The notes under the pieces: generated by a model | Databases searched by the model: none | The model's input: the letters and a program-made list of their open reading frames with translations, nothing else | What the model was told of the DNA's origin: nothing | Position numbers and translations under genes: made by a program | In this document: positions 1 to 8,914 of the stretch, one piece after another | Layout of the letters: the number at the start of each line of letters is the position of its first letter | Numbering within the stretch: position 1 is the stretch's first letter | Source of the DNA: Marinimicrococcus sp033875255 | GTDB taxonomy: Bacteria; Pseudomonadota; Alphaproteobacteria; Geminicoccales; Geminicoccaceae | Direction of reading: 5' to 3' | DNA: 64,000 nucleotides | Assembly (NCBI GenBank): GCA_033875255.1 | Contig: JAWZSN010000004.1 | Coordinates: forward strand, 159,435 to 223,434

Positions 1-2393
1 GAGGGGCGCCGGCCCGCGATTTCGCCCGCGAGCGCGCCGACCGCTCGATCAACCTGTTCGACGAGATCGTCGGGCATCTGCACAAGCTCGTCACCAAAGG
101 GCAGCGGCCGCTGGTGACGGCATCGGGCGAGGGGGCCCTCGAGCGCCTGCGCCAGGTGCTGGCCGACCACGGCGTCGAGACCTTCACCCGTGTGCATGCC
201 CATGGCGAGCTGGAGCGGGCCGCCGGGGTGGCGCTGGCAGTGCTGCCGCTCGATCACGGCGTCGTGGCGCCGGGCCTGTGCGCGCTGAGCGAGCAGGATC
301 TCCTGGGCGAGCGCCTGCATCGCGCCGCCCGGCGGGCGCGGCGCGCCGACAAGTTCATCGCCGATCTCTCGGTGCTGTCCGAGGGCGACCATGTCGTCCA
401 TGCCGAGCACGGGATCGGCCGCTTCGAGGGGCTCATGACCCTCGAGATCGGCGGCGCCCCGCACGACTGCCTCAAGCTCGTCTATCACGGCGGCGACAAG
501 CTCTTCGTGCCGGTGGAGAACCTCGAGATCCTCTCGCGCTACGGCAATGCCGAGGATTCGGTGCAGCTTGACAAGCTGGGCGGCGCGGGCTGGCAGCAGC
601 GCAAGGCCAAGGTCAAGGAGCGGATCAAGGAGCTCGCCGAGGAGCTCATCAAGATCGCCGCCTCGCGCGCCACCCGCAAGGGCGTGCCCTTCGACCTGCC
701 GCCCGGTGTCTACGAGGAGTTCGCCGCGCGTTTCCCCTACGAGGAGACCGAGGACCAGTTGCGCGCCATCGAGGCGGTGCTCGAGGACATGGGCTCGGGC
801 CGGCCCATGGACCGGCTGGTGTGCGGCGACGTGGGCTTCGGCAAGACCGAGGTGGCGCTGCGCGCCGCCTTCGTGGCGGCCATGTCCGGCAAGCAGGTGG
901 CGCTGCTAGCGCCCACCACGCTGCTCGCCCGCCAGCACTACCACGTCTTCAGCCAGCGCTTCGCCGGCCTGCCGCTTCGGGTCGAGCAGCTCTCGCGGTT
1001 CGTCACCGGCAAGCGCGCCGAGCAGGTCAAGAAGGGTGTGGCCGCGGGCGACGTCGACATCGTCATCGGCACCCACACGCTGCTCGGCAAGACCGTGGGC
1101 TTCAAGGACCTGGGCCTCGTTATTGTCGACGAGGAGCAGCATTTCGGTGTCTCTCACAAGGAGAAGCTCAAGAAGCTGCGCGCCGAGGTCCACGTTCTCA
1201 CCATGACCGCCACGCCCATTCCGCGCACGCTGCACATGGCGCTGGGCGGCATGAAGGACCTCTCGATCATCGCCACGCCGCCGGTCGACCGGCTGGCAGT
1301 CAGGACCTTCGTGATGCCGGCCGACCCGGTGGTTCTGCGCGAGGCGATCTTGCGCGAGTATCACCGCGGCGGGCAGAGCTTCTACGTCTGCCCGCGGGTG
1401 GCCGACCAGGCCAAGCTCAGGAAGGAGCTGGGCAACCTCGTGCCGGAGCTCAAGATCGGCGTCGCCAACGGACGTATGCCGGCCTCCGAGCTCGAGGCGG
1501 TCATGAACGAGTTCTACGACCGCAAGCTCGATATCCTTCTCGCCACCAACATCGTCGAGAGTGGCCTCGACATTCCCACCGCCAACACGCTGATTGTCCA
1601 CCGCGCCGATCTCTTCGGGCTCTCTCAGCTCTACCAGATCCGAGGCCGGATCGGCCGCTCCAAGGTGCGCGGCTACGCCTATTTCACCGTGCCGGCCGAC
1701 AAGACGCTGGCGCAGACTGCGGAAAAGCGGCTGCAGGTGATCCAGTCGCTGGAGGGGCTGGGGGCAGGCTTCCAGCTCGCCAGCCACGATCTCGACATTC
1801 GCGGCGCCGGCAACCTGCTGGGCGACGAACAGTCGGGGCAGATCAAGGAGGTCGGCTTCGAGCTCTACAACCACATGCTGGAGGAGGCGGTGGCCGAGCT
1901 CAGAAAGGTCGGCGACGCCGCTGCCGAGGAAGGTGCCCGGGCCGAGTGGACGCCGCAGATTACCGTGGACGCCGCAGCGCTCATGCCGGAGAGCTATATC
2001 GGCGATCTCGACCTGCGCCTTGCCATGTACCGGCGCCTGGCCTCGCTCGAGAGCACCCAGGAGATCGAGGAGTTCGCAGCCGAGCTCATCGACCGGTTCG
2101 GCCCGCTGCCCCCCGAGACCGACCAGCTCCTGCAGATCGTGACGATCAAGCAGCTCTGCCGGCGGGCCAATATCCAAAAGCTCGATGCCGGCCCCAAGGG
2201 GCTGGTGCTGTCGTTCCATGAGAACCGCTTCCCGCGGCCCGAGCGCCTGGTGAGCTATATCGGTCAGAGCCGCGGGCAGATGAAGGTGCGGCCCGACCAC
2301 CGGCTCGTGGTGCTGCGCGAGACCACGCAGCCGGTCGAACGGCTCAAGGCGGCGCGCAAGCTCGTCGAGGAGCTGGCGGGGCTGGCCGCCTGA
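1..2393 (+). CDS. mfd: Transcription-repair coupling factor Mfd (5' end outside window)
   Basis: Mfd is an ATP-driven DNA translocase that removes RNA polymerase stalled at lesions and recruits UvrA. The reading frame is open from base 3 with no stop, so about 796 C-terminal residues of a protein usually near 1150 are present; the UvrB-like N-terminus lies upstream. The RNAP-interaction region is visible (VHAEHGIGRFEGL, about base 395). It is followed by helicase motif I (GDVGFGKTEVA, about base 825), the DEEQ motif II (about 1128), TATPIPRTLHMAL (about 1207) and a C-terminal TRCF domain. The next gene starts 37 bases downstream on the same strand. Identification is secure. Confidence 0.96.
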   Translation, partial: GAPARDFARERADRSINLFDEIVGHLHKLVTKGQRPLVTASGEGALERLRQVLADHGVETFTRVHAHGELERAAGVALAVLPLDHGVVAPGLCALSEQDLLGERLHRAARRARRADKFIADLSVLSEGDHVVHAEHGIGRFEGLMTLEIGGAPHDCLKLVYHGGDKLFVPVENLEILSRYGNAEDSVQLDKLGGAGWQQRKAKVKERIKELAEELIKIAASRATRKGVPFDLPPGVYEEFAARFPYEETEDQLRAIEAVLEDMGSGRPMDRLVCGDVGFGKTEVALRAAFVAAMSGKQVALLAPTTLLARQHYHVFSQRFAGLPLRVEQLSRFVTGKRAEQVKKGVAAGDVDIVIGTHTLLGKTVGFKDLGLVIVDEEQHFGVSHKEKLKKLRAEVHVLTMTATPIPRTLHMALGGMKDLSIIATPPVDRLAVRTFVMPADPVVLREAILREYHRGGQSFYVCPRVADQAKLRKELGNLVPELKIGVANGRMPASELEAVMNEFYDRKLDILLATNIVESGLDIPTANTLIVHRADLFGLSQLYQIRGRIGRSKVRGYAYFTVPADKTLAQTAEKRLQVIQSLEGLGAGFQLASHDLDIRGAGNLLGDEQSGQIKEVGFELYNHMLEEAVAELRKVGDAAAEEGARAEWTPQITVDAAALMPESYIGDLDLRLAMYRRLASLESTQEIEEFAAELIDRFGPLPPETDQLLQIVTIKQLCRRANIQKLDAGPKGLVLSFHENRFPRPERLVSYIGQSRGQMKVRPDHRLVVLRETTQPVERLKAARKLVEELAGLAA

Positions 2394-2430
2394 GCGGCGC
2401 TGCAGCGGCGGGCAGGAGGAGCATCAGGCG

Positions 2431-3360
2431 ATGACGGTTCTGTTCTATACGCACCCGAGCGGACTTGGCCACGATACCGGACCGGGCCATCCGGAGCGGC
2501 CCGAGCGGCTGGAGGCGCTGCTCGAGGCGGTGGAGGCGGCGGCCATTCCCGGTCTCGAGCGCCGCGAGGCGGGCCCGGCCAGCCTCGAGCAGATCCATCG
2601 CGTCCACCCGGGCAGCTATGCCGAGGCGATCCTGGCCCGGGTGCCCCGGGAGGGGCATGCCAGGCTCGATCCCGACACGGTGATCTCGCCGGGCTCGGGT
2701 GAGGCGGCGCTGCACGCGGCGGGTGCCGCCTGCGCCGCCGTCGACGCGGTGCTGGCGGGCGAGGCGAGGCGCGCCTTTTGCGCCATGCGCCCGCCCGGCC
2801 ACCATGCCGAGCCCGCCCGCGCCAACGGGTTTTGCCTGTTCAACAACGTAGCAATAGCGGCACTTCAGGCGCGCGAGATTCATGGTGTGCGGCGGATCGC
2901 CATCCTCGATTTCGACGTGCATCACGGCAACGGCACCCAGGCGGCGTTCTGGGACGATCCGCAGACCCTTTTCGTCTCGACGCACCAATGGCCGCTTTTC
3001 CCCGGCACCGGTGCTGCCGCCGAGCGTGGCGTGGCGGGCAACATCCTCAACCTGCCGCTGGCCTCGGGCACGGGCTCGCAAGACTATCGCGAGCTGGTCT
3101 CGGAGCGGGTGCTGCCGGCGATCGACGCCTTTGCTCCGGAGCTGGTGCTGCTCTCCGCCGGCTTCGACGCCCACCGCGCCGATCCGCTGGCCTCGCTGAG
3201 CCTGGTCGAGGAGGATTTCGCGTGGATCACCAGCCGCGCGGTAGAGCTCGCGACGAGCCATGCCAAGGGGCGGGTCGTCTCCGTGCTTGAAGGCGGCTAC
3301 GATACGCTGGCACTGGCCCGCAGCACGGTGGCACATCTGCAGGCCCTGGCCGACGCCTGA
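2431..3360 (+). CDS. Histone deacetylase family protein (acetylpolyamine amidohydrolase-like)
   Basis: The protein has 309 residues and is a zinc-dependent deacetylase of the arginase/deacetylase fold. Visible family motifs are RPPGHHAE (catalytic tandem His), DFDVHHGNGTQ (zinc-binding Asp and His), SAGFDAHRADP (second zinc Asp) and EGGYD (transition-state Tyr). Bacterial members of this length act on acetylated polyamines or other small acetylated amines; the substrate cannot be read from sequence. A good ribosome binding site (aggagg-like, near 2413) precedes the ATG. It sits 40 bases before xseB in the same direction, an arrangement compatible with one transcript. Confidence 0.92.
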   Translation: MTVLFYTHPSGLGHDTGPGHPERPERLEALLEAVEAAAIPGLERREAGPASLEQIHRVHPGSYAEAILARVPREGHARLDPDTVISPGSGEAALHAAGAACAAVDAVLAGEARRAFCAMRPPGHHAEPARANGFCLFNNVAIAALQAREIHGVRRIAILDFDVHHGNGTQAAFWDDPQTLFVSTHQWPLFPGTGAAAERGVAGNILNLPLASGTGSQDYRELVSERVLPAIDAFAPELVLLSAGFDAHRADPLASLSLVEEDFAWITSRAVELATSHAKGRVVSVLEGGYDTLALARSTVAHLQALADA

Positions 3361-3400
3361 GGGTGCTGCGGCAGACAGATTTCCGGAGGAAGACGCGCAG

Positions 3401-3682
3401 ATGACGCGCCAGAGCGAGTTCGTGGGCGAGGACCGGAATGCTGCCGCTCCCAAAGCGGTAGCGGCGATGAGCTTCGAGGAGGCGCTGGCCGAGCTCGAGG
3501 GCATCGTCCAGAAGCTGGAGCGCGGCCAGCTCGACCTCGAGGCCTCGATCAAGGCCTACGAGCGTGGCACCGAGCTGCGCCAGCACTGCGCCCAAAAGCT
3601 GCGCGAGGCCGAGCTGCGCGTCGAGAAGCTGAGTGTCGACCGCAATGGCGGAGCGCGGGTTACCCCGCTGGACGCCGAATGA
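3401..3682 (+). CDS. xseB: Exodeoxyribonuclease VII small subunit
   Basis: The product has 93 residues and is the small subunit of the exonuclease VII complex that degrades single-stranded DNA. The core MSFEEALAELEGIVQKLE and the following LDLEASIKAYERG are diagnostic. I chose the ATG at 3401 because a Shine-Dalgarno-like ccggaggaa sits just upstream and because longer in-frame starts would run into the preceding gene. About 24 residues precede the conserved core, slightly longer than usual. The stop overlaps the ispA start by 4 bases (ATGA), indicating translational coupling. Confidence 0.93.
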   Translation: MTRQSEFVGEDRNAAAPKAVAAMSFEEALAELEGIVQKLERGQLDLEASIKAYERGTELRQHCAQKLREAELRVEKLSVDRNGGARVTPLDAE

Positions 3683-4566
3683 CCCTCGCAGTCCAGATGC
3701 AGGGTGTCGCCGCGGCCGTCGAGGACGAGCTCGGCCGGCTGCTCGATCTGCCCGAGGCGCACAACCAGCGGCGTCTGGCCGACGCGATGCGCTATGCGGC
3801 ACTCGATGGCGGCAAGCGGCTGCGGCCCTTCCTCGTCCGGGCCACCGCGGCGCTAGGCGACGTGCCCGAGGCCGCCTGGGTGCGCGTGGCCGCTTCACTC
3901 GAGCTGGTGCACTGCTACTCGCTGGTCCATGACGACCTGCCCGCCATGGACGATGCCGCGACCCGCCGCGGCCGGCCATCCTGCCACGCCGCCTTCGACG
4001 AGGCGACGGCGGTTCTGGCCGGCGATGCGCTCTTGACCCTGGCGTTCGAGGCACTGGCCCGCGACGACTGGCCGGCCGACGCGGTGACGCGCTGCGCGCT
4101 GGTGGCCGGTCTGGCGCGGGCCGCCGGCGTGGAGGGCATGTGCGGCGGCCAGCAGATCGACCTCGAGGCCGAGGGAAAGCCGCTGGGCGAGGGCGCCATC
4201 ACCGAGCTGCAGGCCCTCAAGACCGGCGCGATCTTCGCGTTCGCCTGCGAGGCAGGGGCGCGTCTGGCCGGCCTGAATGACGAGCAGCGGCAGGCAGTGG
4301 CTGCCTATGCCCGCCGCTTCGGCCTGATCTTCCAGATCACCGACGATCTTCTCGATGCCACCTCGACCAGCGGTGCGATCGGCAAGCCGGCGGGTGCCGA
4401 TGCCGCTCGCGGCAAAGCCACTTTCGTGGCACTGCTGGGTGTCGAGGGTGCCAGGGAACGTGTCGCCCGTTTGCATGCCGAGGCGCTCGACGCGCTTGAC
4501 AAAGCAGGGCCGGGGGCAAATCTCCTGCGCGACCTTCTTTGTCACGTCGTCGATCGCCGCGTTTGA
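3679..4566 (+). CDS. ispA: Polyprenyl synthetase, farnesyl diphosphate synthase
   Basis: The protein has 295 residues and is a class I prenyltransferase that condenses IPP with DMAPP/GPP to farnesyl diphosphate. Both Asp-rich motifs are intact: DDLPAMD (about residue 87) and DDLLDAT (about residue 220). GGKRLRP near residue 51 contributes to IPP binding. The family length matches, and the xseB-ispA-dxs order is the conserved proteobacterial isoprenoid cluster. It overlaps xseB by 4 bases and is followed 26 bases later by dxs. Chain-length residues before the first motif (CYSLVHDDLPAMD) fit the bacterial IspA type. Confidence 0.95.
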   Translation: MTLAVQMQGVAAAVEDELGRLLDLPEAHNQRRLADAMRYAALDGGKRLRPFLVRATAALGDVPEAAWVRVAASLELVHCYSLVHDDLPAMDDAATRRGRPSCHAAFDEATAVLAGDALLTLAFEALARDDWPADAVTRCALVAGLARAAGVEGMCGGQQIDLEAEGKPLGEGAITELQALKTGAIFAFACEAGARLAGLNDEQRQAVAAYARRFGLIFQITDDLLDATSTSGAIGKPAGADAARGKATFVALLGVEGARERVARLHAEALDALDKAGPGANLLRDLLCHVVDRRV

Positions 4567-4592
4567 CCTCCGCCACGCGAGTCTCCTTCCGG

Positions 4593-6527
4593 ATGCCCGA
4601 AACTCCGCTCCTCGACCAGATCCGCGAGCCAGGCGACCTGCGCCGGCTCCCGGCCGACGCCATGCGCCAGGTGGCCGACGAGCTCCGGCTCGAGACGGTC
4701 GACGCGGTATCCGTGACCGGAGGGCATCTGGGTGCCGGGCTTGGCGTGGTCGAGCTGACCGTGGCCCTGCACCGCGTCTTCGACACCCCCTATGACCGGC
4801 TGCTGTGGGACGTCGGCCACCAGGCCTACCCGCACAAGATCCTGACCGCACGACGCGACCGCATCCGCACGCTGCGCCAGCCGGCCGGGCTCTCCGGCTT
4901 CACCCGGCGCGCCGAGAGCGTCTACGACCCGTTCGGGGCGGCGCACAGCTCGACCTCGATTTCGGCCGGGCTCGGCATGGCGGTGGCGAGCGACCTCGAC
5001 GGGGTGGACCGCAACGTGGTCTGCGTGATCGGCGACGGCGCGATGAGCGCCGGCATGGCTTACGAGGCCATGAACAATGCCGGCGCCATGAAGGCGCGGC
5101 TCATCGTCATCCTCAACGACAATGACATGTCGATCGCCCCGCCCGTGGGAGCGATGAGCGCCTATCTCTCGCGGGTGGTATCCTCGCATACCTATCGCAA
5201 CTTCCGCCACGTCGCCAAGCAGCTCGCCAGCCACTTCCCGCGGCCGCTGCAGAAAGCGGCTGCCAAGGCCGAGGAATATGCCCGCGGGCTGGCGACCGGT
5301 GGCACGCTCTTCGAGGAGCTGGGCTTCTATTACATCGGCCCCCTCGACGGTCATAATCTCGACCATCTGATCCCCGTCCTCGAGAATGTCCGCGACGACA
5401 CCGACAAGGGTCCCGTGCTGATCCATGTCGTGACCCAGAAGGGCAAGGGCTACGGGCCTGCCGAGGCGGCCGCCGACAAATATCACGGGGTCGGCAAGTT
5501 CGACGTCGCGACCGGGGTGCAGCAGAAGTCCAGGAGCAACGCGCCCAGCTACACCTCGGTCTTCGCGAACGCGCTGGTCCACGAGGCCGGGCATGATTCC
5601 AAGATCGTGGCGGTTACCGCCGCCATGGGCCCGGGGACCGGGCTGAACCTCTTTGAGAAGAAGTTCCCGGAGCGCTGCTTCGACGTCGGTATCGCCGAGC
5701 AGCATGCGGTTACCTTCGCCGCCGGCCTCGCCACCGAAGGCTACCGGCCGTTCTGCGCGATCTACTCCACCTTCCTGCAGCGCGCTTACGACCAGGTGGT
5801 GCACGACGTCGCCATCCAGGGTCTGCCGGTGCGTTTCGCCATCGACCGGGCCGGCCTCGTCGGGGCCGATGGCGCCACCCATGCCGGCTCCTTCGACGTC
5901 GCCTACCTGACCTGTCTGCCGGGCTTCGTGGTCATGGCGGCGGCCGACGAGCTCGAGCTCGCCCGCATGGTAGTGACCGCAGCGCGCTGGGACGAGGGGC
6001 CGATCGCCTTTCGCTATCCGCGCGGCGAGGGGGTCGGGATCGAGCTGCCGGAACAGGCGGAGCCGCTCGAGATCGGCCGCGGCCGTATCATCCGTGAGGG
6101 CTCGCGGGTAGCACTCCTTTCGTTCGGCGCACGCCTCCAGGAGTGCCTCAAGGCGGCCGACGAGCTGACCGCCCGCGGCTTCTCCACGACCGTTGCCGAC
6201 GCCCGTTTCGCCAAGCCCCTCGACCAGGAGCTGATCCGCCGGCTGGCGCGGGACCACCAGGTCGTGCTGACGGTCGAGGAAGGCTCGATCGGCGGTTTCG
6301 GCAGCCAGGTGCAGCAGTTCATGCTGGACGACGGCCTGCTCGACGGCGGGCGCGTGCGCCTGCGGAGCCTCGTCCTCCCCGACCGGTTCATCGACCACGG
6401 CACACCTTCCGGCCAGTACGAGGAAGCCGGGCTGAACGCCGGCGGTATCGTAGCCAAGGCGCTGCAGGCGCTGGGCGAGGCGAGGGTGTCGCGGGAGGAC
6501 GCCGAGCTCGACGCCCGGCAGCGCTGA
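4593..6527 (+). CDS. dxs: 1-deoxy-D-xylulose-5-phosphate synthase
   Basis: The enzyme has 644 residues and makes DXP from pyruvate and glyceraldehyde-3-phosphate using thiamine diphosphate, the first step of the MEP pathway. The N-terminus TPLLDQIREPGDLRRLP, the ThDP-binding GDGAMSAGMAYEAMNN (about residue 150) and the transketolase-like second half are all characteristic. The ATG at 4593 gives the family N-terminus; an in-frame upstream start at 4539 would add 18 unconserved residues and overlap ispA. It directly supplies the precursors used by the neighbouring ispA. Confidence 0.96.
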   Translation: MPETPLLDQIREPGDLRRLPADAMRQVADELRLETVDAVSVTGGHLGAGLGVVELTVALHRVFDTPYDRLLWDVGHQAYPHKILTARRDRIRTLRQPAGLSGFTRRAESVYDPFGAAHSSTSISAGLGMAVASDLDGVDRNVVCVIGDGAMSAGMAYEAMNNAGAMKARLIVILNDNDMSIAPPVGAMSAYLSRVVSSHTYRNFRHVAKQLASHFPRPLQKAAAKAEEYARGLATGGTLFEELGFYYIGPLDGHNLDHLIPVLENVRDDTDKGPVLIHVVTQKGKGYGPAEAAADKYHGVGKFDVATGVQQKSRSNAPSYTSVFANALVHEAGHDSKIVAVTAAMGPGTGLNLFEKKFPERCFDVGIAEQHAVTFAAGLATEGYRPFCAIYSTFLQRAYDQVVHDVAIQGLPVRFAIDRAGLVGADGATHAGSFDVAYLTCLPGFVVMAAADELELARMVVTAARWDEGPIAFRYPRGEGVGIELPEQAEPLEIGRGRIIREGSRVALLSFGARLQECLKAADELTARGFSTTVADARFAKPLDQELIRRLARDHQVVLTVEEGSIGGFGSQVQQFMLDDGLLDGGRVRLRSLVLPDRFIDHGTPSGQYEEAGLNAGGIVAKALQALGEARVSREDAELDARQR

Positions 6528-6543
6528 GCGGCAGCCGGTGACG

Positions 6544-7314
6544 ATGGATGCAGCGCCCAGGCCGCGCAAGATGCGGCTCGACCAGCTCATGGTCGATCGC
6601 GGGCTGGCGCCCAACCGCAGCAAGGCGCAGGCACTTCTGCTGGCAGGTCTCGTGTTCAGCGGCGAGCGTCGCCTCGACAAGCCCGGCTCGCCGGTGGCGA
6701 GCGACATCCCGCTCGAGCTGCGCGACACCGCCGGGCACGACTATGTCTCGCGCGGTGCGCTCAAGCTGCTGCAGGGTCTGGAGGCTTTCGCGATCGACCC
6801 GGCCGGCTTCGTGGCGGCCGACATCGGCGCTTCAACCGGTGGATTTACGGAAGTCCTGCTGCGGCAGGGGGCTGCCCGGATCTATGCGGTCGATGTGGGC
6901 CACGGCCAGCTCGCCTGGAGCCTCAGGAACGACAAGCGGGTGGTGGTGCTCGAGCGCACCAATGCGCGCCATCTGACCAAAGAGACCATCCCAGAGCCGC
7001 TCGATCTCGTGGTCTGCGACGCCAGCTTCATCTCCTTGAGGCTGGTGCTGCCGGCAGTCCTCGCGCTGACCCGGCCCGGGGCGATGCTGGTGGCCCTGAT
7101 CAAGCCGCAGTTCGAGGCCGGCCGCGAGAAGGTCGGCAAGGGCGGCGTGGTGCGCGACCCGGCTGTCCACGAGGAAGTCTGCGCAACCATCCGCGACTGG
7201 CTCGAAAGCCTGCCGGGCTGGCATGTGCTGGGTGTCGCGGAGAGCCCGGTGCGCGGCCCGGCCGGCAATGTCGAGTTCCTCATCGGCGCACGGCGCGAGG
7301 CGACGAGCCCGTAG
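6544..7314 (+). CDS. tlyA: TlyA family 23S/16S rRNA (cytidine-2'-O)-methyltransferase
   Basis: The protein has about 256 residues, with an N-terminal S4 RNA-binding domain (MRLDQLMVDRGL, residues about 10-70) and a FtsJ-like Rossmann methyltransferase domain. SAM-binding residues are in ADIGASTGGFTEVLL; LVVCDASFISL and ALIKPQFE follow in order. TlyA proteins 2'-O-methylate rRNA cytidines, though many are annotated as hemolysins. A GTG at 6538 is an alternative start two codons upstream, and the ribosome binding site is weak for both. It lies 16 bases after dxs, a frequent alphaproteobacterial neighbourhood. Confidence 0.93.
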   Translation: MDAAPRPRKMRLDQLMVDRGLAPNRSKAQALLLAGLVFSGERRLDKPGSPVASDIPLELRDTAGHDYVSRGALKLLQGLEAFAIDPAGFVAADIGASTGGFTEVLLRQGAARIYAVDVGHGQLAWSLRNDKRVVVLERTNARHLTKETIPEPLDLVVCDASFISLRLVLPAVLALTRPGAMLVALIKPQFEAGREKVGKGGVVRDPAVHEEVCATIRDWLESLPGWHVLGVAESPVRGPAGNVEFLIGARREATSP

Positions 7315-7468
7315 CACCTCTCTCGATTGCCTGGAGCAAGGGGCACGACGGCCTCCCTGCCGAGGCCGCCGCCAACTGCCAGAGAACAAGCAAGACCGGC
7401 CGCGCGCAACACCTTGCGCGGCTCCGCCGTCACGCACCCGGCCGCCTTTCCCGCGCCTACCCGGCTAT

Positions 7469-7492
7469 CCGGTCCCGGTCGCCCGGGACCGG
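7469..7492. terminator. GC-rich hairpin between convergent tlyA and metC
   Basis: This is a perfect 10-bp stem, ccggtcccgg / ccgggaccgg, with a tcgc loop in the 192-base gap between convergent genes. There is no T-run on either side, so it could be a bidirectional mRNA 3'-end stabiliser rather than a classical intrinsic terminator. A second imperfect hairpin (ccgcgc...gcgcgg) lies near 7399-7420. Confidence 0.45.
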
Positions 7493-7506
7493 CTGCAGAG
7501 CGGCCG

Positions 7507-8673
7507 CTACGTTGCCGCTGCGAGGCGGGCAAAGCCGGCCTCGAGGTCGGCGATGAGGTCCGCTGGGTCTTCCAGGCCCACGTGGATGCGCATCGCCTGG
7601 CCGGTCTCGCTCCAGGGCGTGGCGGTGCGCAGGCCGGCGGGCTTGGTGGGGATCAGCAGGCTTTCGAAGCCGCCCCAGCTATAGCCCATGCCGAACAGCT
7701 CCATACTGTCGAGCATCGCCGCCAGTGCGCTTCGGCTGCACGGCCGCATGACGAAGCCGAACAGGCCCGAAGCCCCCAGGAAGTCGCGCTTCCACAAGGC
7801 GTGGCCGGGATCCTCGGGCAGCGCCGGGCACATCAGGCGCGTCACTTCCGGTCGGCCGGCGAGCCACGCCGCCACCTCGAGCATGCTTTTTTGGTGCCGC
7901 TCGAGGCGGGTCGCCATGGTGCGCAGGCCGCGCAGCGCCAGGTAGCAGTCGTCGGGAGCAGCCGCCGAGGCGGTCTCGTACAGGGCGGCGCGCACCTCGG
8001 CGTGGACGGCTTCGGTGGTGGTCACGATGCCCATCATCACGTCGGAATGGCCGGTGATGTACTTGGTGCCGGCCTGGATGCTGATGTCGACGCCGTGCTC
8101 GAAGGGCTTGAAATAGAGCGGCGAGGCCCAGGTGTTGTCGATGACCGTGAGTACGCCGTGCCGGCGCGCCACCTGGGCTATCGCCGGAATATCCTGCATC
8201 TCGAAGGTCAGCGATCCCGGCGCCTCGGTGAACACGAGTCTCGTGTTCGGGCGCAGCAGGCGCTCGATCCCGGCGCCGATGCCCGGCGCGTAGTAGGTGG
8301 TCTCGACCCCGAACTTGGCCAGCATGGTGTCGGCCACGTGGCGGGTGGGCCCATAGGCCGTGTCGACCACGAGAATGTGATCGCCGGCCTTCAGCAAGCC
8401 CAGCAGCACGCCCGAGATGGCGGTTTTGCCCGAGCCCACGGCAATCGCCCGGTAGCCGCCCTCCAACCGCGCCACCGCGTCCTCGAGGGCGTGCGTGGTG
8501 GGTGTGCCGTAGCGGCCGTAATAGACCGCCTGGCCCGGTTTGGCGCCGTCCATGGCGGCGAGAGAGGGGAACAGGATCGTCGAGGCATGGTAGACAGGCG
8601 GATTGACGATGCCGTGATTGCCGGCCGGGTCGCGCCCGAGTGTGGTGACGAGCGTGGCGTCCTTCATTTTCAT
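7507..8673 (-). CDS. metC: Cystathionine beta-lyase (Cys/Met metabolism PLP enzyme)
   Basis: The protein has 388 residues and is a PLP-dependent enzyme of the Cys/Met family, predicted to split cystathionine into homocysteine, pyruvate and ammonia. Visible features are YGRYGTPTTHALE, the phosphate-binding SGKTAISG, the PLP Asp region VIDNTWASPLY and the Schiff-base lysine in AGTKYITGHSD. I chose the start MKMKDATL at 8673 because an AGGA sits just upstream and because further upstream in-frame sequence lacks conservation. It is divergent from aapJ across 241 bases. Other gamma-family members, such as cystathionine gamma-synthase, are possible but the motif set favours MetC. Confidence 0.9.
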   Translation of the reverse strand: MKMKDATLVTTLGRDPAGNHGIVNPPVYHASTILFPSLAAMDGAKPGQAVYYGRYGTPTTHALEDAVARLEGGYRAIAVGSGKTAISGVLLGLLKAGDHILVVDTAYGPTRHVADTMLAKFGVETTYYAPGIGAGIERLLRPNTRLVFTEAPGSLTFEMQDIPAIAQVARRHGVLTVIDNTWASPLYFKPFEHGVDISIQAGTKYITGHSDVMMGIVTTTEAVHAEVRAALYETASAAAPDDCYLALRGLRTMATRLERHQKSMLEVAAWLAGRPEVTRLMCPALPEDPGHALWKRDFLGASGLFGFVMRPCSRSALAAMLDSMELFGMGYSWGGFESLLIPTKPAGLRTATPWSETGQAMRIHVGLEDPADLIADLEAGFARLAAAT

Positions 8674-8914
8674 GTCCTGCGCACCGTTCCATGCAGCCGA
8701 TCCCTGCCGCCCGATACCACTTCCACCGTCCCCTCGCCAGCGCAGGAGATGAAGGTCGCGGGACTTCCGGGACCTCGGCCCGCCGGCATGACCCGAGTGC
8801 AAGGCAGGCATGCGTTAGGCGCTTGGCAGCGCGCCGCGGGCGTGCAATGAATCACGACAGGTGCGACACATCGGACGTGATCCACCCAAATGATAACCAG
8901 GATCTGGAGGCATC

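Noticed and set aside
906..2300. A 464-codon minus-strand frame within mfd
   Set aside because: Antisense shadow of helicase motifs; no independent support.
4539..4592. Upstream start for dxs
   Set aside because: It would add 18 unconserved residues overlapping ispA; the family N-terminus begins at the 4593 ATG.
8674..8914. A SAM- or glycine-type riboswitch ahead of metC or aapJ
   Set aside because: I could not match any conserved riboswitch core on either strand.
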